NCBI GenBank assembly: GCA_937995335.1
Contig: CALKIH010000044.1
Span: 1-64,000 of the forward strand
Direction: 5' to 3'
DNA: 64,000 nucleotides
DNA from: UBA2357 sp002344625
GTDB taxonomy: Bacteria; Pseudomonadota; Gammaproteobacteria; Burkholderiales; Rhodocyclaceae
This document shows positions 7,825-16,433 of the stretch, in pieces (position 1 is the first letter of the stretch; each line of letters begins with the position of its first letter). The notes beneath the pieces are model-generated. The model had not been told where the DNA came from, searched no databases, and was given only the letters and a program-made list of their open reading frames with translations. A program made the position numbers and the translations under genes.

Positions 7825-8300
7825 GAGAGTGGGCAAGCGCGAACCAGAAGAGATTTGTGGTTTTTGAGCCACAAGTTCTAGCGGTATTTTGGAAGTACCG
7901 TCAGCGTTTTTTCTGGCAGCAAGAAGGTGGCGGAATCTTGCTGGGGCGTCGACGCGGTAGGCACCTTGAAGTACTAACGGCCACAGAGCCGAGCTCACAG
8001 GACAAACGCTCCGCCTACTTTTTCGTGCGCGAAGTCGAGGGCCACGCCGAAGTGGCGGAGCAGGCATGGATGAGCGGGGGGCACCAAGTTGACTACCTCG
8101 GGGAGTGGCACACGCATCCCCAGACGACTCCTATTCCGTCTGGTATAGATCGAGCTGAGTGGCGAAAGCTGGTGCAACAGCACCCTCAAAAGACGACAAT
8201 GCTCACCGTCGTGGTAGGCACCAAGGAACTGCGCGTTGAACTCGGGGATCGTGTCGGGTACGAGGTCCTGGAATCGATCCCGCTCACCGCTGAACGCTAA
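7812..8300 (+). CDS. cap3: CBASS Cap3, JAB/JAMM deconjugating isopeptidase
   Basis: 162 residues from the ATG at 7812, which overlaps cap2 by 13 bases; the frame is open further upstream but inside cap2. The JAMM zinc motif is intact: Glu38 in EGGGILLG, then HTHP (His100, His102) and SGID (Ser110, Asp113). Cap3 removes the CD-NTase from its conjugates and so restrains the system. It is the last gene of the CBASS operon and completes the type II-A set. Confidence 0.93.
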   Translation: MQFIGEWASANQKRFVVFEPQVLAVFWKYRQRFFWQQEGGGILLGRRRGRHLEVLTATEPSSQDKRSAYFFVREVEGHAEVAEQAWMSGGHQVDYLGEWHTHPQTTPIPSGIDRAEWRKLVQQHPQKTTMLTVVVGTKELRVELGDRVGYEVLESIPLTAER

Positions 8301-8317
8301 GCCTGGCGATTACTCAG

Positions 8318-8344
8318 CGTCCGCTCGGGAACGCACAGCGGACG
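8318..8344. terminator. Possible terminator hairpin after cap3
   Basis: CGTCCGCT (8318-8325) and AGCGGACG (8337-8344) form a perfect 8-bp stem 18 bases after the cap3 stop. There is no T-run behind it, so it is either a weak or factor-dependent terminator or an RNA-stabilising hairpin. Confidence 0.35.
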
Positions 8345-8435
8345 AGGGGTTCAGGTAGCGGCTGGTGACACGAGTGTTGGGCCGACCCTTTGAGGGCAGC
8401 AATGCTCTGCCGGTGCTACCGTTCTTTGCGGTGTT

Positions 8436-8681
8436 TCACACGGCAGAAGTAAGCGCTGTCTTGATGCGTTTCAGGCCTTCATCAACGCTTTCCGCCAATT
8501 TTATTGCCTCGGGATCGGTGGAGCGTTTCTCGGTAGTCCATTCGCAGAAAGACGCCATCAGCGCCGCTCTTTCGACGGAGAGTTTTGAGTCGGTCAAGCC
8601 GGCCTCGATGATGGGGATCAGGCCAGCCGCCGCCCGGAGACGATTGAGTTCCGGGGTTGCGGGAGGAATTTGTTTCGTCAT
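8436..8681 (-). CDS. Small hypothetical protein
   Basis: 81 residues, predicted mainly helical (RLRAAAGLIPIIEAGLTDSK, then VDEGLKRIKTAL). I do not recognise it. It lies between the convergent end of CBASS and the conjugation region and has a normal coding look, but its ribosome-binding site is weak. It could belong to the Tra region or to the inserted defence block. Confidence 0.45.
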   Translation of the reverse strand: MTKQIPPATPELNRLRAAAGLIPIIEAGLTDSKLSVERAALMASFCEWTTEKRSTDPEAIKLAESVDEGLKRIKTALTSAV

Positions 8682-9033
8682 CTTTCGATTCTAGCGAGGA
8701 GCCGCGCAACCCGATAGGCTGCTTTTGTCAAACGTCCGAATGTCCATGGCTTAGCGCACAATCTTTTCCGTTTCGTTTCGTGAGCAGATCCATTGGTGAG
8801 CCCGTTAAAGCCCTCACACCTCGCTCGCTCCCTGAGTGGATATGGGCAAGTGAGTTCGCGCAAGCGATCTCGCAATTTGGGGGGAGCCTAGCGGCGGGGG
8901 TCTGCCGCAGGCAGTCCCCCAAGAGCGAGCAGCCGCTGAACACCTTGATGCCTTCTGAGCCCCCTCACACACCCGACCACGAGCAAGCCAAGAACGCGTC
9001 ATCGCAGCGCAGCTTGCCACAACGCCAGGTCCG
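8682..9033. other. Gene-poor spacer between the defence block and traC
   Basis: 352 bases with no credible gene on either strand. Overlapping frames here lack ribosome-binding sites and family-like composition. The junction between the imported 0-8.7 kb block and the plasmid backbone probably lies here, but I see no terminal inverted repeat or target-site duplication. Confidence 0.4.
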
Positions 9034-11667
9034 TTACCCCACCTTCACCGCCCGACGTAGCCGCTGCTCCAGTTTCTCAACCTGCTGCGGCAGCTCAACA
9101 CAGTGCGCCTGATGCCGCTCGATCACGTCATCGACCACTGAACGAACCTGCCGCTCGATACCTTCCCGCCCCAGCACACTCTTGGTCGCCAGGTCGTTGA
9201 AATCGGTGAAACCCTTCGGGTTCGCCGCTTGCTCGCCAGGCGCGAAGATCGGTAGCAGGGCTTTTCCGCCGACCACCTTGGCCGCTTCCTCGGCCTTGCT
9301 GCGGCCGGGGTTTATTCCCTGGGTGGCTTCGAGGTGCCGATCGTCGTCGCCGGCGATCAGGATGGGCTTGTCCGGGAATTTCGCGTGCAAGGCCTTGGCG
9401 ACGGGCAGCAGATTGCCCGAATCGAAAGCGGCGACGGTCGCGAAACCCAGCGTCTGCTGCAAGCTGCTGGCCGTCGCGTAGCCTTCGCCGATGACCAGGG
9501 CAGGGGCCTTGGCCAGGGCGTCCAGGCCGCCGATTGCATGGAAACAGCCTTCCTTGCGGCTGTCCTTGGCGAAGCGCTTGGTGCCGTCCTCCTGGATGTA
9601 CTGCATCGTCCATTGCTTGCCGTCGGTGTCGGTCGCCGGGATGTAGGTTTCCCGGCCTTCCTTGTCCGTGAAAACACCAGCCTGTGGCTCGATTCCCTTG
9701 GTTTGCATGTAAGTGGTCGGTGCGATAACCGGCAGCAGGTGCCCCATCTGCTTGGCCACCCGCTGCGCCGTTTGCTCTTGCAGCCGCTCCTGCTCGGCAG
9801 TGCGCGCTTGCAGCTTGTCGGCCGCTTCGGCCTGAAGCCTGGCTTTCTGCTCGGGGTCGAGCGCGTAGCCTTTCGACTTCCACTTCATGTCGACGCCGGT
9901 CTTGTTGTTCTTCACGTAGCCGGCCGGGTGGCCGTCCAGGTGGCCAACGTAGAAGCCAGAACCGGCTTTCTCGCTGAGCTTCTCGCCTTCGACGCTGATG
10001 CGGTGTTTCTTGCCGTCCATCATGGGATGCTCGCCGCTCACCACACAGCCGATCGAGCGCAAGGCCTCGGCAAACTCGTCTCGCGGCGACATGGCCGGCC
10101 CTTGCTGACCAGGGACGTTTTCCGGCAACCAGCGTTGCAGTCGGCTCTTGTCGGCCTTCGCGCCGGCAAACCAGGATTTCGCGGCCTTGTCCCACAACGC
10201 GCCGGCGGCCTTGGCTGCGGCGCGTTCGCCGTAGGGAACGGCGAGATACTGGCGTTCCTGAGTCCGTTGTTTCTCGGGCTGGGTCGGACGTTCCGGGGCC
10301 GCGGTGTCGGCTTGCCGTACCCACTGGGCGAAGGGAGCGGGGTCCTTGATGCCTGCCGGAAGAAACCAGGATTGTTCTTGACGATCCCAGCGCGCACCCA
10401 GCGCCTTCGCCTCGTCTTTCTGGTGGTAGGGCACATCGAGATAGGTCTTTTTCGCCGGCTCGGCGTCGTTCACCGCCGGCGCCGGCAGCTTCTCGCTCTC
10501 GATCTGCGCGACGCGCCGCTGGATATCGGCGTCGTTGAGTACGACGGCCAGGTCGGCCGACTTGCGCGCCTCTCTCGCGGCGGCAATCTGCTCGGCGGTG
10601 CTGTCGGGATCCTGGCGAACCCGCTCTTCCTCGAGGCGCGCCAGTTCGGCCGCCTGCTCGTGCGCGTTGGCTTCGCTCTGCGTCAAGGTCTGCATGGCTG
10701 CCTCCTGGTTTTCGCTGTCGGAAATCACCGGCACGATCGCTGCCTGGCTTTGCTCGGCACTCTGTTCCTGAACCTGCTTTTGCTCCAGAGCGAGCACATA
10801 GGCGTGAATCTTCTCGGCGTCCGCGGCGGCGCGAAAAACTTCGAGTGGATCGTCTTTCAGAACCTTGATCCACGTCCCGACATAGGCCGCGTGTTGGCCG
10901 GGATCGTGGCCGATTCCGAGCTCATCGCCCATGATCATGCTGGCAATTTCTGCCCGCAGCTCTTCCTTTGCATAGGCCTCGCTTCCGAAAGGATGCTCCA
11001 GGTCACGAGCCAGCCGTGACGGGTGGCCTGTCCAGTGGCCCAGCTCGTGCAGCGCTGTCGCATAGTAAGTGTCGGCGCTGGGAAACTGACCCTTTTCGGG
11101 GAGATGGATGCTGTCGGACCCCGGCCGGTAGAAGGCTCGGTTTTGCGGGCCGTGCTGGATCAGCGCACCGGATGCCTGCAAGATGTGTTCAACCCGTTCG
11201 AGGGCATTCCATTCCTGCTCTTTGCGCGGCTGCAGCGGTGGCAGGCCGTCGATCTGCTCGGCGTTGAACACGGTGGCAAAAAACACCCTGGGTCGTTCCA
11301 GACGAACATCGTCTTTCACCGGCTGGCCCTGGGCATCGAGAACAGGCTTGCCGGCCTCATCGGTTTTGGTCTGTTCCTCGCTGAATTTCCAATACTGGAT
11401 CGGCGTCCCTTTCTCGCCCTTGCGCACCTGCGCGCCGGCAGCAGCGGCCTGCTTGTAGGTCATCCAGCGTTGATCGGTGCGACCCTGGCCCAGCAACTGG
11501 ATGGCGTTGATGCCCCGATAGCGCTTGCCGGTGGTCGGGTTGATCGGGATGAAGGAACCCGGCTCGCCCGGATGCCACGGTCTTTGCCAGGGCGCGGTGC
11601 CTTGCTTCAATTGCTCGATCAGTCGCTCGGCAACCTGTTCGTGAAATGCTTTCTTGGTCTCGGCCAT
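9034..11667 (-). CDS. traC: TraC-type primase with ArdC-like antirestriction domain
   Basis: 877 residues. Residues 1-150 match the ArdC-like N-terminal domain (DUF1738), with QGTAPWQRPW and YRGINAIQLL. A zincin HELGH follows at 207-211. Two copies of a DUF5710-type repeat (YLDVPYHQKDEAKALGARWD and a partner about 70 residues on) come next. The C-terminal third carries a Toprim-like primase region (LVIGEGYATASSL, ILIAGDDDRH). TraC primases are exported with the strand and prime its replication in the recipient, while ArdC domains protect incoming DNA from restriction. It is the last gene of the traI-traC operon. Confidence 0.88.
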   Translation of the reverse strand: MAETKKAFHEQVAERLIEQLKQGTAPWQRPWHPGEPGSFIPINPTTGKRYRGINAIQLLGQGRTDQRWMTYKQAAAAGAQVRKGEKGTPIQYWKFSEEQTKTDEAGKPVLDAQGQPVKDDVRLERPRVFFATVFNAEQIDGLPPLQPRKEQEWNALERVEHILQASGALIQHGPQNRAFYRPGSDSIHLPEKGQFPSADTYYATALHELGHWTGHPSRLARDLEHPFGSEAYAKEELRAEIASMIMGDELGIGHDPGQHAAYVGTWIKVLKDDPLEVFRAAADAEKIHAYVLALEQKQVQEQSAEQSQAAIVPVISDSENQEAAMQTLTQSEANAHEQAAELARLEEERVRQDPDSTAEQIAAAREARKSADLAVVLNDADIQRRVAQIESEKLPAPAVNDAEPAKKTYLDVPYHQKDEAKALGARWDRQEQSWFLPAGIKDPAPFAQWVRQADTAAPERPTQPEKQRTQERQYLAVPYGERAAAKAAGALWDKAAKSWFAGAKADKSRLQRWLPENVPGQQGPAMSPRDEFAEALRSIGCVVSGEHPMMDGKKHRISVEGEKLSEKAGSGFYVGHLDGHPAGYVKNNKTGVDMKWKSKGYALDPEQKARLQAEAADKLQARTAEQERLQEQTAQRVAKQMGHLLPVIAPTTYMQTKGIEPQAGVFTDKEGRETYIPATDTDGKQWTMQYIQEDGTKRFAKDSRKEGCFHAIGGLDALAKAPALVIGEGYATASSLQQTLGFATVAAFDSGNLLPVAKALHAKFPDKPILIAGDDDRHLEATQGINPGRSKAEEAAKVVGGKALLPIFAPGEQAANPKGFTDFNDLATKSVLGREGIERQVRSVVDDVIERHQAHCVELPQQVEKLEQRLRRAVKVG

Positions 11668-11672
11668 CGTCC

Positions 11673-11936
11673 TTACCCCTTCGCCTCGGTGGTGGCGGCC
11701 GGCGCCGTGGCATCGAGCAGGTCAATGTCGCTCTCGACCGCGTCCTGCTCGCTCAGGGCGTCCTCGACGAAAGCGCCGGCCTGTTCGGCCTCTTCGGGAT
11801 CGAACTCGGCTTGATAGCCAGGAGTCATCGCGTCGGCGAGCTTCTCGTACAGCACGGCGGCGGCGTTGGCCGTATCGCTGACCGCACTGTCATTGGCAGC
11901 CTCCGCGGCGGGCAGAACGATGTTCCGGGTAGTCAT
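11673..11936 (-). CDS. Small Tra-region protein, position of traD
   Basis: 87 residues, acidic, ending AATTEAKG. It holds the place of the small traD/traE genes of IncP-1 plasmids between traF and traC. AAGGAG precedes its ATG at good spacing. I see no domain; acidic, low-complexity composition suggests an accessory or chaperone-like role, not an enzyme. traD identity rests on position only. Confidence 0.65.
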   Translation of the reverse strand: MTTRNIVLPAAEAANDSAVSDTANAAAVLYEKLADAMTPGYQAEFDPEEAEQAGAFVEDALSEQDAVESDIDLLDATAPAATTEAKG

Positions 11937-11941
11937 GGTCT

Positions 11942-12013
11942 CTACTCCTTGGATTTGCTGTAGGCAGACCTGGCCTTGGCCAGGCCGTGCTTTCCTGCGA
12001 TGAACAAGCTCAT
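11942..12013 (-). CDS. Possible 23-residue peptide between traF and the traD-position gene
   Basis: An ATG at 12013 follows a perfect AGGAGG five bases upstream, one of the best ribosome-binding sites in the window. It opens a short basic frame (MSLFIAGKHGLAKARSAYSK to TAG). It begins 10 bases after the traF stop and ends 5 bases before the next gene, whose ribosome-binding site lies in its last codons. It is either a real micro-protein or a translational coupling leader. Confidence 0.4.
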   Translation of the reverse strand: MSLFIAGKHGLAKARSAYSKSKE

Positions 12014-12023
12014 GAATTCCTCC

Positions 12024-12560
12024 TCACCACGTAAAAACGGGGCGGATGACGCCCTTGATTTGCGAACGATCGATCGGACCGAAGTAACGGCCATCGAAGG
12101 AGATGCCGCTGACGTCCGACATCAACAGCAGTTCGGAACCGCTCAGCGTGAAGCGCTCGGACTGAAAACGCGGCAGGGGCCGGCCAGCCGAATCGGCCTC
12201 GATCGGGGCGCTCAATGGCAGCAGTTCGCCATTCACGCGCACGCCTTCGGCGGTGATGGTGACGGCGTCGTTTTTAGCGGCTAAAACGCGCTTCATCATG
12301 TAGCCGTACTCACCGGGGCAGAAGCCGGCTCCGATGTAGCCCCTTGCCTTGGCCTCATCGAAGACCCCGATTTGCGGCGGGCAGAAGATGACGTAAGCGC
12401 CTTTGACGACCGGATCGCTGCTCAGCCAGTACACGCCGACGGGAATGCTCCGCGTGCTGTTGATACGTGCGCCGCTTGCGTAGGCCACTGCGCCCAGCAG
12501 CAGGAGGGAAACGCCGGCAACGGCAGTCGCCACGCTGACGCGCTTGAGGAGGCGCTTCAT
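12024..12560 (-). CDS. traF: TraF, pilin-processing (cyclising) peptidase
   Basis: 178 residues with an N-terminal membrane segment (about 10-28). TRSIPVGVYW places the nucleophile at Ser38, and YMMKRVLA places the general base at Lys90, the Ser/Lys dyad of signal-peptidase-like TraF. In RP4, TraF trims the TrbC pilin and closes it into a ring. The expected TrbC cleavage residues are conserved in this window. The ATG at 12560 overlaps the traG stop (ATGA). A KorB operator lies within its coding sequence at 12273-12285. Confidence 0.92.
   Translation of the reverse strand: MKRLLKRVSVATAVAGVSLLLLGAVAYASGARINSTRSIPVGVYWLSSDPVVKGAYVIFCPPQIGVFDEAKARGYIGAGFCPGEYGYMMKRVLAAKNDAVTITAEGVRVNGELLPLSAPIEADSAGRPLPRFQSERFTLSGSELLLMSDVSGISFDGRYFGPIDRSQIKGVIRPVFTW
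12273..12285. promoter_or_regulatory. KorB operator (OB) inside traF
   Basis: TTTAGCGGCTAAA matches the IncP-1 KorB operator TTTAGCSGCTAAA exactly and is flanked by T and A to extend the palindrome. It lies in coding sequence, so KorB may act at a distance here. Confidence 0.85.
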
Positions 12561-14467
12561 ATCGTGATGGCTTCTGCTGCCGGCACCGCGTGCACGTGCA
12601 GCAGCTTGTCGCTGTTCTGCGGTGCCGGGATCGCGGCGCGGGCCTGGAACACCGGATCCTTGAAGTAGAGCGGTTGCTTGCCGTAGATGGCCGGATAGCC
12701 GGCCACGTACACCACCATGTCGCCGGCCTCGTCGATGTCGCCGCTGGCGTTCTTGACTGCGCCGGGCATGCGCAGGCACTCGTCGGGAGTGAGCAAGGGC
12801 CGCTGCACCTCCTGGATGGTGCGCGACACCTGGCCAAGCAAGGCACTCGTGCGGCGGCCACTGGTGGTGACTTGTTCCTTGGCGACGGTGGTTTGCCCGG
12901 TCAGCTTCGACAGGTGTTCGGCCGTCTCTACCCGGTTCGGCGGGTAGGCGGTTTGAACGTGACAGTTGGAGGTGATGCTTTCGTCGTGCCCGTAGCCGGT
13001 TTCGCGGCTCTTGAGCTGGTTGATGTCCTGGCAGATCAGGTAGCACTTGATCCCGTAGCCGGCCACGAAGGCCAGCGATTCCTGCAGGATTTCGAGTTTG
13101 CCAAGGCTGGGGAACTCGTCCAGCATCAGCAGCAGGCGGTGCTTGTAGTGCGCGACCTGGCGGCCGTCCTTGAAGTCCATCTTGTCGGCCAGCAGGCGCA
13201 CGATCATGTTCACCATGATGCGCACCAGGGACCTCAAGCGGGCCTTGTCGTTGGGCTGGGTGACGATGTACAGGCTGACCGGCTGCTCGTGGTGCATCAA
13301 GTCGCGGATATTGAATTCGGACCGGCTGATGTTGCGGGCGACGATGGGATCCCGGTACAGGGCCAGGTACGACTTGGCGGTGGACAGTACCGACCCGGCT
13401 TCTTCGTCGGGGCGATCCATCATGTCGCGAGCAGCCGATCCGACGGCCGGATGGTTCTCGCCGTCAATGTGGCCGTAGGTGCGCATTTCCATCCACAGCT
13501 CGGTGATGTCCCGGTCGGGATCGGCCAGCAGGGCATCGACGGCCGGCAGGGTCGCCGCCGTTCCCTCGTTCCGGGCCTTGTAGAGCGCATGCAGGATCAC
13601 GCCGACAAGCAATGCCTGGCCGGTTTTCTGCCAGTGCGATTCAAGGCCCTTGCCGTCCGGATCGACGATCAGGGTCGCCAGGTTCTGCACGTCGCCGACC
13701 TCGTTTTCGGTACCCGTGCGGATTTCGTCCAGCGGGTTCCAGCAAACACTGCCGGTGGCGGCGGCTGGCTCGAAGCGCAGCACCTTGTTGTGCGCGTGCT
13801 GCTTGCGCCAACCGGCGGTCAATGACCAAAGCTCGCCTTTGAGGTCGGTGATGACGGCGCTTTCGCCCCAGGAAAGGAGGGTCGGCATGACCAGGCCAAC
13901 GCCCTTGCCGGAACGGGTCGGGGCGTAGCACAGGACATGCTCCGGGCCGTTGTGGCGCAGGTAACGCTGCTTGCCCTGCTTGTCCAGCCAGGCACCGACA
14001 TAGACGCCAGCGCTTGTGGGCAGCGCCTTCCCGGTGAGGAGCTGCCAGAAGCTACGCGGCCGCTGCAACAGCCCGGAAGCCTCGATGTCCTGCACGTTCG
14101 CCCAGCGTGCTGAACCATGCAGGTAGGGGTTGAGCTTGGCCGAGTTCGCCAGAACCATCTTGGTGACAGCCAGGCCGAGCAGGCCCGCGGCACTGACGGT
14201 CATGCCGATACCGCCGGCACGCATGATGGCGTCCGGATACTGGCCGTACCACGTACCGACCCAGCCCAGGATCGACCACGGCGCATACACGTGGTTGAGG
14301 TGAGGACCAAGTACCGCCTGGTACTGGAAATCGTGCGCAAAGAACTGAGTGGCGGACTGCAGGCCCGCGACCAGCGACGCAACACCCAAGGCTGGGATGA
14401 TCTTGTCGGCCTTGGCTTTCGGTGCGCGTACCTGCGGACCGACGGCGTTGTTGAATTTGTCTTTCAC
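12557..14467 (-). CDS. traG: TraG, type IV coupling protein (VirD4 family)
   Basis: 636 residues, about the same as RP4 TraG. N-terminal membrane segments lie at about 25-45 and 75-105. The Walker A region reads YAPTRSGKGVGLVMPTLLSW and the Walker B region reads LLLMLDEFPSLGKLEIL. This hexameric ATPase at the inner membrane receives the TraI-bound strand and passes it to the Trb secretion channel. Its start overlaps the traI stop and its end overlaps traF by 4 bases, so they form a tight operon. Confidence 0.96.
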   Translation of the reverse strand: MKDKFNNAVGPQVRAPKAKADKIIPALGVASLVAGLQSATQFFAHDFQYQAVLGPHLNHVYAPWSILGWVGTWYGQYPDAIMRAGGIGMTVSAAGLLGLAVTKMVLANSAKLNPYLHGSARWANVQDIEASGLLQRPRSFWQLLTGKALPTSAGVYVGAWLDKQGKQRYLRHNGPEHVLCYAPTRSGKGVGLVMPTLLSWGESAVITDLKGELWSLTAGWRKQHAHNKVLRFEPAAATGSVCWNPLDEIRTGTENEVGDVQNLATLIVDPDGKGLESHWQKTGQALLVGVILHALYKARNEGTAATLPAVDALLADPDRDITELWMEMRTYGHIDGENHPAVGSAARDMMDRPDEEAGSVLSTAKSYLALYRDPIVARNISRSEFNIRDLMHHEQPVSLYIVTQPNDKARLRSLVRIMVNMIVRLLADKMDFKDGRQVAHYKHRLLLMLDEFPSLGKLEILQESLAFVAGYGIKCYLICQDINQLKSRETGYGHDESITSNCHVQTAYPPNRVETAEHLSKLTGQTTVAKEQVTTSGRRTSALLGQVSRTIQEVQRPLLTPDECLRMPGAVKNASGDIDEAGDMVVYVAGYPAIYGKQPLYFKDPVFQARAAIPAPQNSDKLLHVHAVPAAEAITI

Positions 14468-16398
14468 CTGCTCCGCCCTTTTGTCTTGGTTGAACCCGGC
14501 TGGGTAACGGTGACGGCATCACCGACGGCAACGCGCTTCTGGCGTTGTGCGGACGCTTCGTCAATCGGCACCCCCGGAATTTCCTCGCCGCGTTTCAGCA
14601 AGGCCGGCGATTGATCCTCGCCCTGGCAGGTGCCGGCGGAAGTCTCCGCCCCGCTTTTGTGATCAGTATATCGTATGTTGTTCTTTATATCGAAATCAGA
14701 CGACCGCCCTTGATCACGCTTTTCGACGTGACTCCCGGTCGCCGACACGGCTGGCGAAGCCACTCCTGCCCGGGAAACATCCGGTCGCGGCCCGTCATCC
14801 ACTTGCTTTTCTTGTTGCTCATGGCGATCACGAGCCTCGGTGTTTGCTTCGCTCAAGAGCGCTTGTCGACGCCGCTCCAGGACGACGTCTTCAAACGTGA
14901 GGGGAAGGTTTCCGATCGCCGCGGCGCCGGCGACCTGTTCCTTGAATGCGGCACTGCCGTTGACCGTGATGCGGTTGCCGTACCGCTCCATCGCCATGCG
15001 CAAGGCCGCCTGCAGTCCGTCCTGGGTAACTCCCCGAGAGACCTTTAGCTTCTCGCCATCGTCCCTGACCGCCGAAGAGCCAACCCGGTAGATGATCGTT
15101 CCCGTCTTGGTGATGCTGTCCTGGTGGGCCTCTGCCTCATGGCCCTGGCCAACCTTCTGACCGCCTGTGGCTGCCAGCGTGTTCCCCTTGAGACCCAGCG
15201 CAGCATCGCGTGCGCGCAGGGTGGCCAGTGCCTCGCGATCTCCGTCGATGGCCTTGCGGCGCAACCAGTCGGCCCACGTCTGGCGCTGGCACCTCTCCTG
15301 AATGACTTGCCGATCCCTGAGGTACTGCTTGTTGATCTTCTCGATTTCGTCCCTGAGCGTCTTGCTTGCGAGTGCATAGAGCAGCTTGCGGCTGACACCC
15401 GGGTCACCCAGCAGCTTGATGGCGGCGCGTTTCAGGCGACCGGTCCGCTTGGCGGCTTCAATCAGGCGATTCTTCCGGTCGCGGGCCTGTGCCCAGGCAA
15501 GCGAACGCGAAGCGCCGATGTCCTGCTGCTCGGCCTTGTACCTGGCGTACAACTCGACCGTATCGACGCGCGTCCGAACCGGGCGCGGCTCGTACTGCCG
15601 CGCCGGCTTCGCCGCCTGATCGGCCGTCCACTCCGCTGAAGCTTCGAAAGGGCCAAGTCGACCTTCGAGCTTGCCCTTCGACAACTCGCGGGCAACGGAA
15701 CTCGCCTTGACCACCGTTCCCGACTGGTCGGCAATGATCAAGCCGTTGCCGCGAGCCCGCAGTTCCAGGCCGTTGTCCCGCATCACTTCATGCAGCCCTG
15801 CCCAGGACTGCGCAGCCTGGATCTCCTTCAGGCACTCGCGCTGGATCCAGCCAAGCAGGCTTTCAACGCCGGCATGACGTTCCATGTCGGCAGCGCGGTT
15901 CTCTGCGCCACACTTCTGCGCCTGGTGATTGTCGCGCCCCAGGCCATAGTCGATCTCCAGCCGTTCGCAAAGCTCGCCCAAAGTCTTGTGGTCGTTGTAG
16001 GGCGTGTGAATCGAATAGCGGGTGGGGTGAATCTTGTTAATGGCGATATGGATGTGCAGATTGTCGGTGTCGTGGTGAACGGCACTGACACGCTGATGAT
16101 CGCCGTAGCCGAGCCCCTCGCAAATGCGCGCCTCGATAGCCTTCAAGGTGGTTTCGTCGGGCTCGTCAGCCCGGAAGCTGACAATCAAGTGATAGGTCTT
16201 GTCCGACTCGGCGCGGGTGTTCTGGACCTGAGTGTTGATGACCTCGATGATGGCTGCGTCCGGGCGGTTTGACTGGCAATTCGTGACCGTCACGCCGCCA
16301 ACGCGCTCGGCCTTCTGCTGCGCGTTGGTGATGTACTTCACCAGTTCGGCGAAGTCGCTCTTCTTGACCGACTTCATGGGCACTTGCTTGACGATCAT
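14464..16398 (-). CDS. traI: TraI, MOBP relaxase
   Basis: 644 residues. Tyr22 in ELVKYITNAQ corresponds to the nicking tyrosine of RP4 TraI, and the metal-binding HHDTDNLHIHIAINKIHP motif is intact. The N-terminal 220 residues closely follow RP4 TraI. It cleaves oriT, stays covalently attached to the 5' end and is transferred. The C-terminal part carries the internal traG promoter region with TrbA-like sites, as in RK2. Confidence 0.97.
   Translation of the reverse strand: MIVKQVPMKSVKKSDFAELVKYITNAQQKAERVGGVTVTNCQSNRPDAAIIEVINTQVQNTRAESDKTYHLIVSFRADEPDETTLKAIEARICEGLGYGDHQRVSAVHHDTDNLHIHIAINKIHPTRYSIHTPYNDHKTLGELCERLEIDYGLGRDNHQAQKCGAENRAADMERHAGVESLLGWIQRECLKEIQAAQSWAGLHEVMRDNGLELRARGNGLIIADQSGTVVKASSVARELSKGKLEGRLGPFEASAEWTADQAAKPARQYEPRPVRTRVDTVELYARYKAEQQDIGASRSLAWAQARDRKNRLIEAAKRTGRLKRAAIKLLGDPGVSRKLLYALASKTLRDEIEKINKQYLRDRQVIQERCQRQTWADWLRRKAIDGDREALATLRARDAALGLKGNTLAATGGQKVGQGHEAEAHQDSITKTGTIIYRVGSSAVRDDGEKLKVSRGVTQDGLQAALRMAMERYGNRITVNGSAAFKEQVAGAAAIGNLPLTFEDVVLERRRQALLSEANTEARDRHEQQEKQVDDGPRPDVSRAGVASPAVSATGSHVEKRDQGRSSDFDIKNNIRYTDHKSGAETSAGTCQGEDQSPALLKRGEEIPGVPIDEASAQRQKRVAVGDAVTVTQPGSTKTKGRSR
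14664..14692. promoter_or_regulatory. TrbA-like operators within the end of traI (traG promoter region)
   Basis: CAGTATATCG (14664-14673) and CTTTATATCG (14683-14692) each match 8 of 10 positions of CGATATATCG, the TrbA operator of RK2 as I recall it. RK2 has its traG promoter and a TrbA site at the same place, inside the 3' end of traI. Confidence 0.5.
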
Positions 16399-16415
16399 GC
16401 CTGCCCTCCCTGCGT

Positions 16416-16428
16416 TTTAGCCGCTAAA
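16416..16428. promoter_or_regulatory. KorB operator (OB) between traJ and traI
   Basis: TTTAGCCGCTAAA, an exact match to TTTAGCSGCTAAA, lies in the 35-base gap between the traJ stop and the traI start. It is well placed to control relaxosome gene expression. Confidence 0.87.
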
Positions 16429-16433
16429 ATTTT

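Noticed and set aside
9128..11019. Very long open frames on both strands overlapping the traC gene (for example 9128-10873 minus and 9334-11019 plus).
   Set aside because: They are shadows in high-G+C coding sequence. Their translations are Arg/Gly/Ala-rich without domains, while the 877-residue TraC frame shows clear family motifs.
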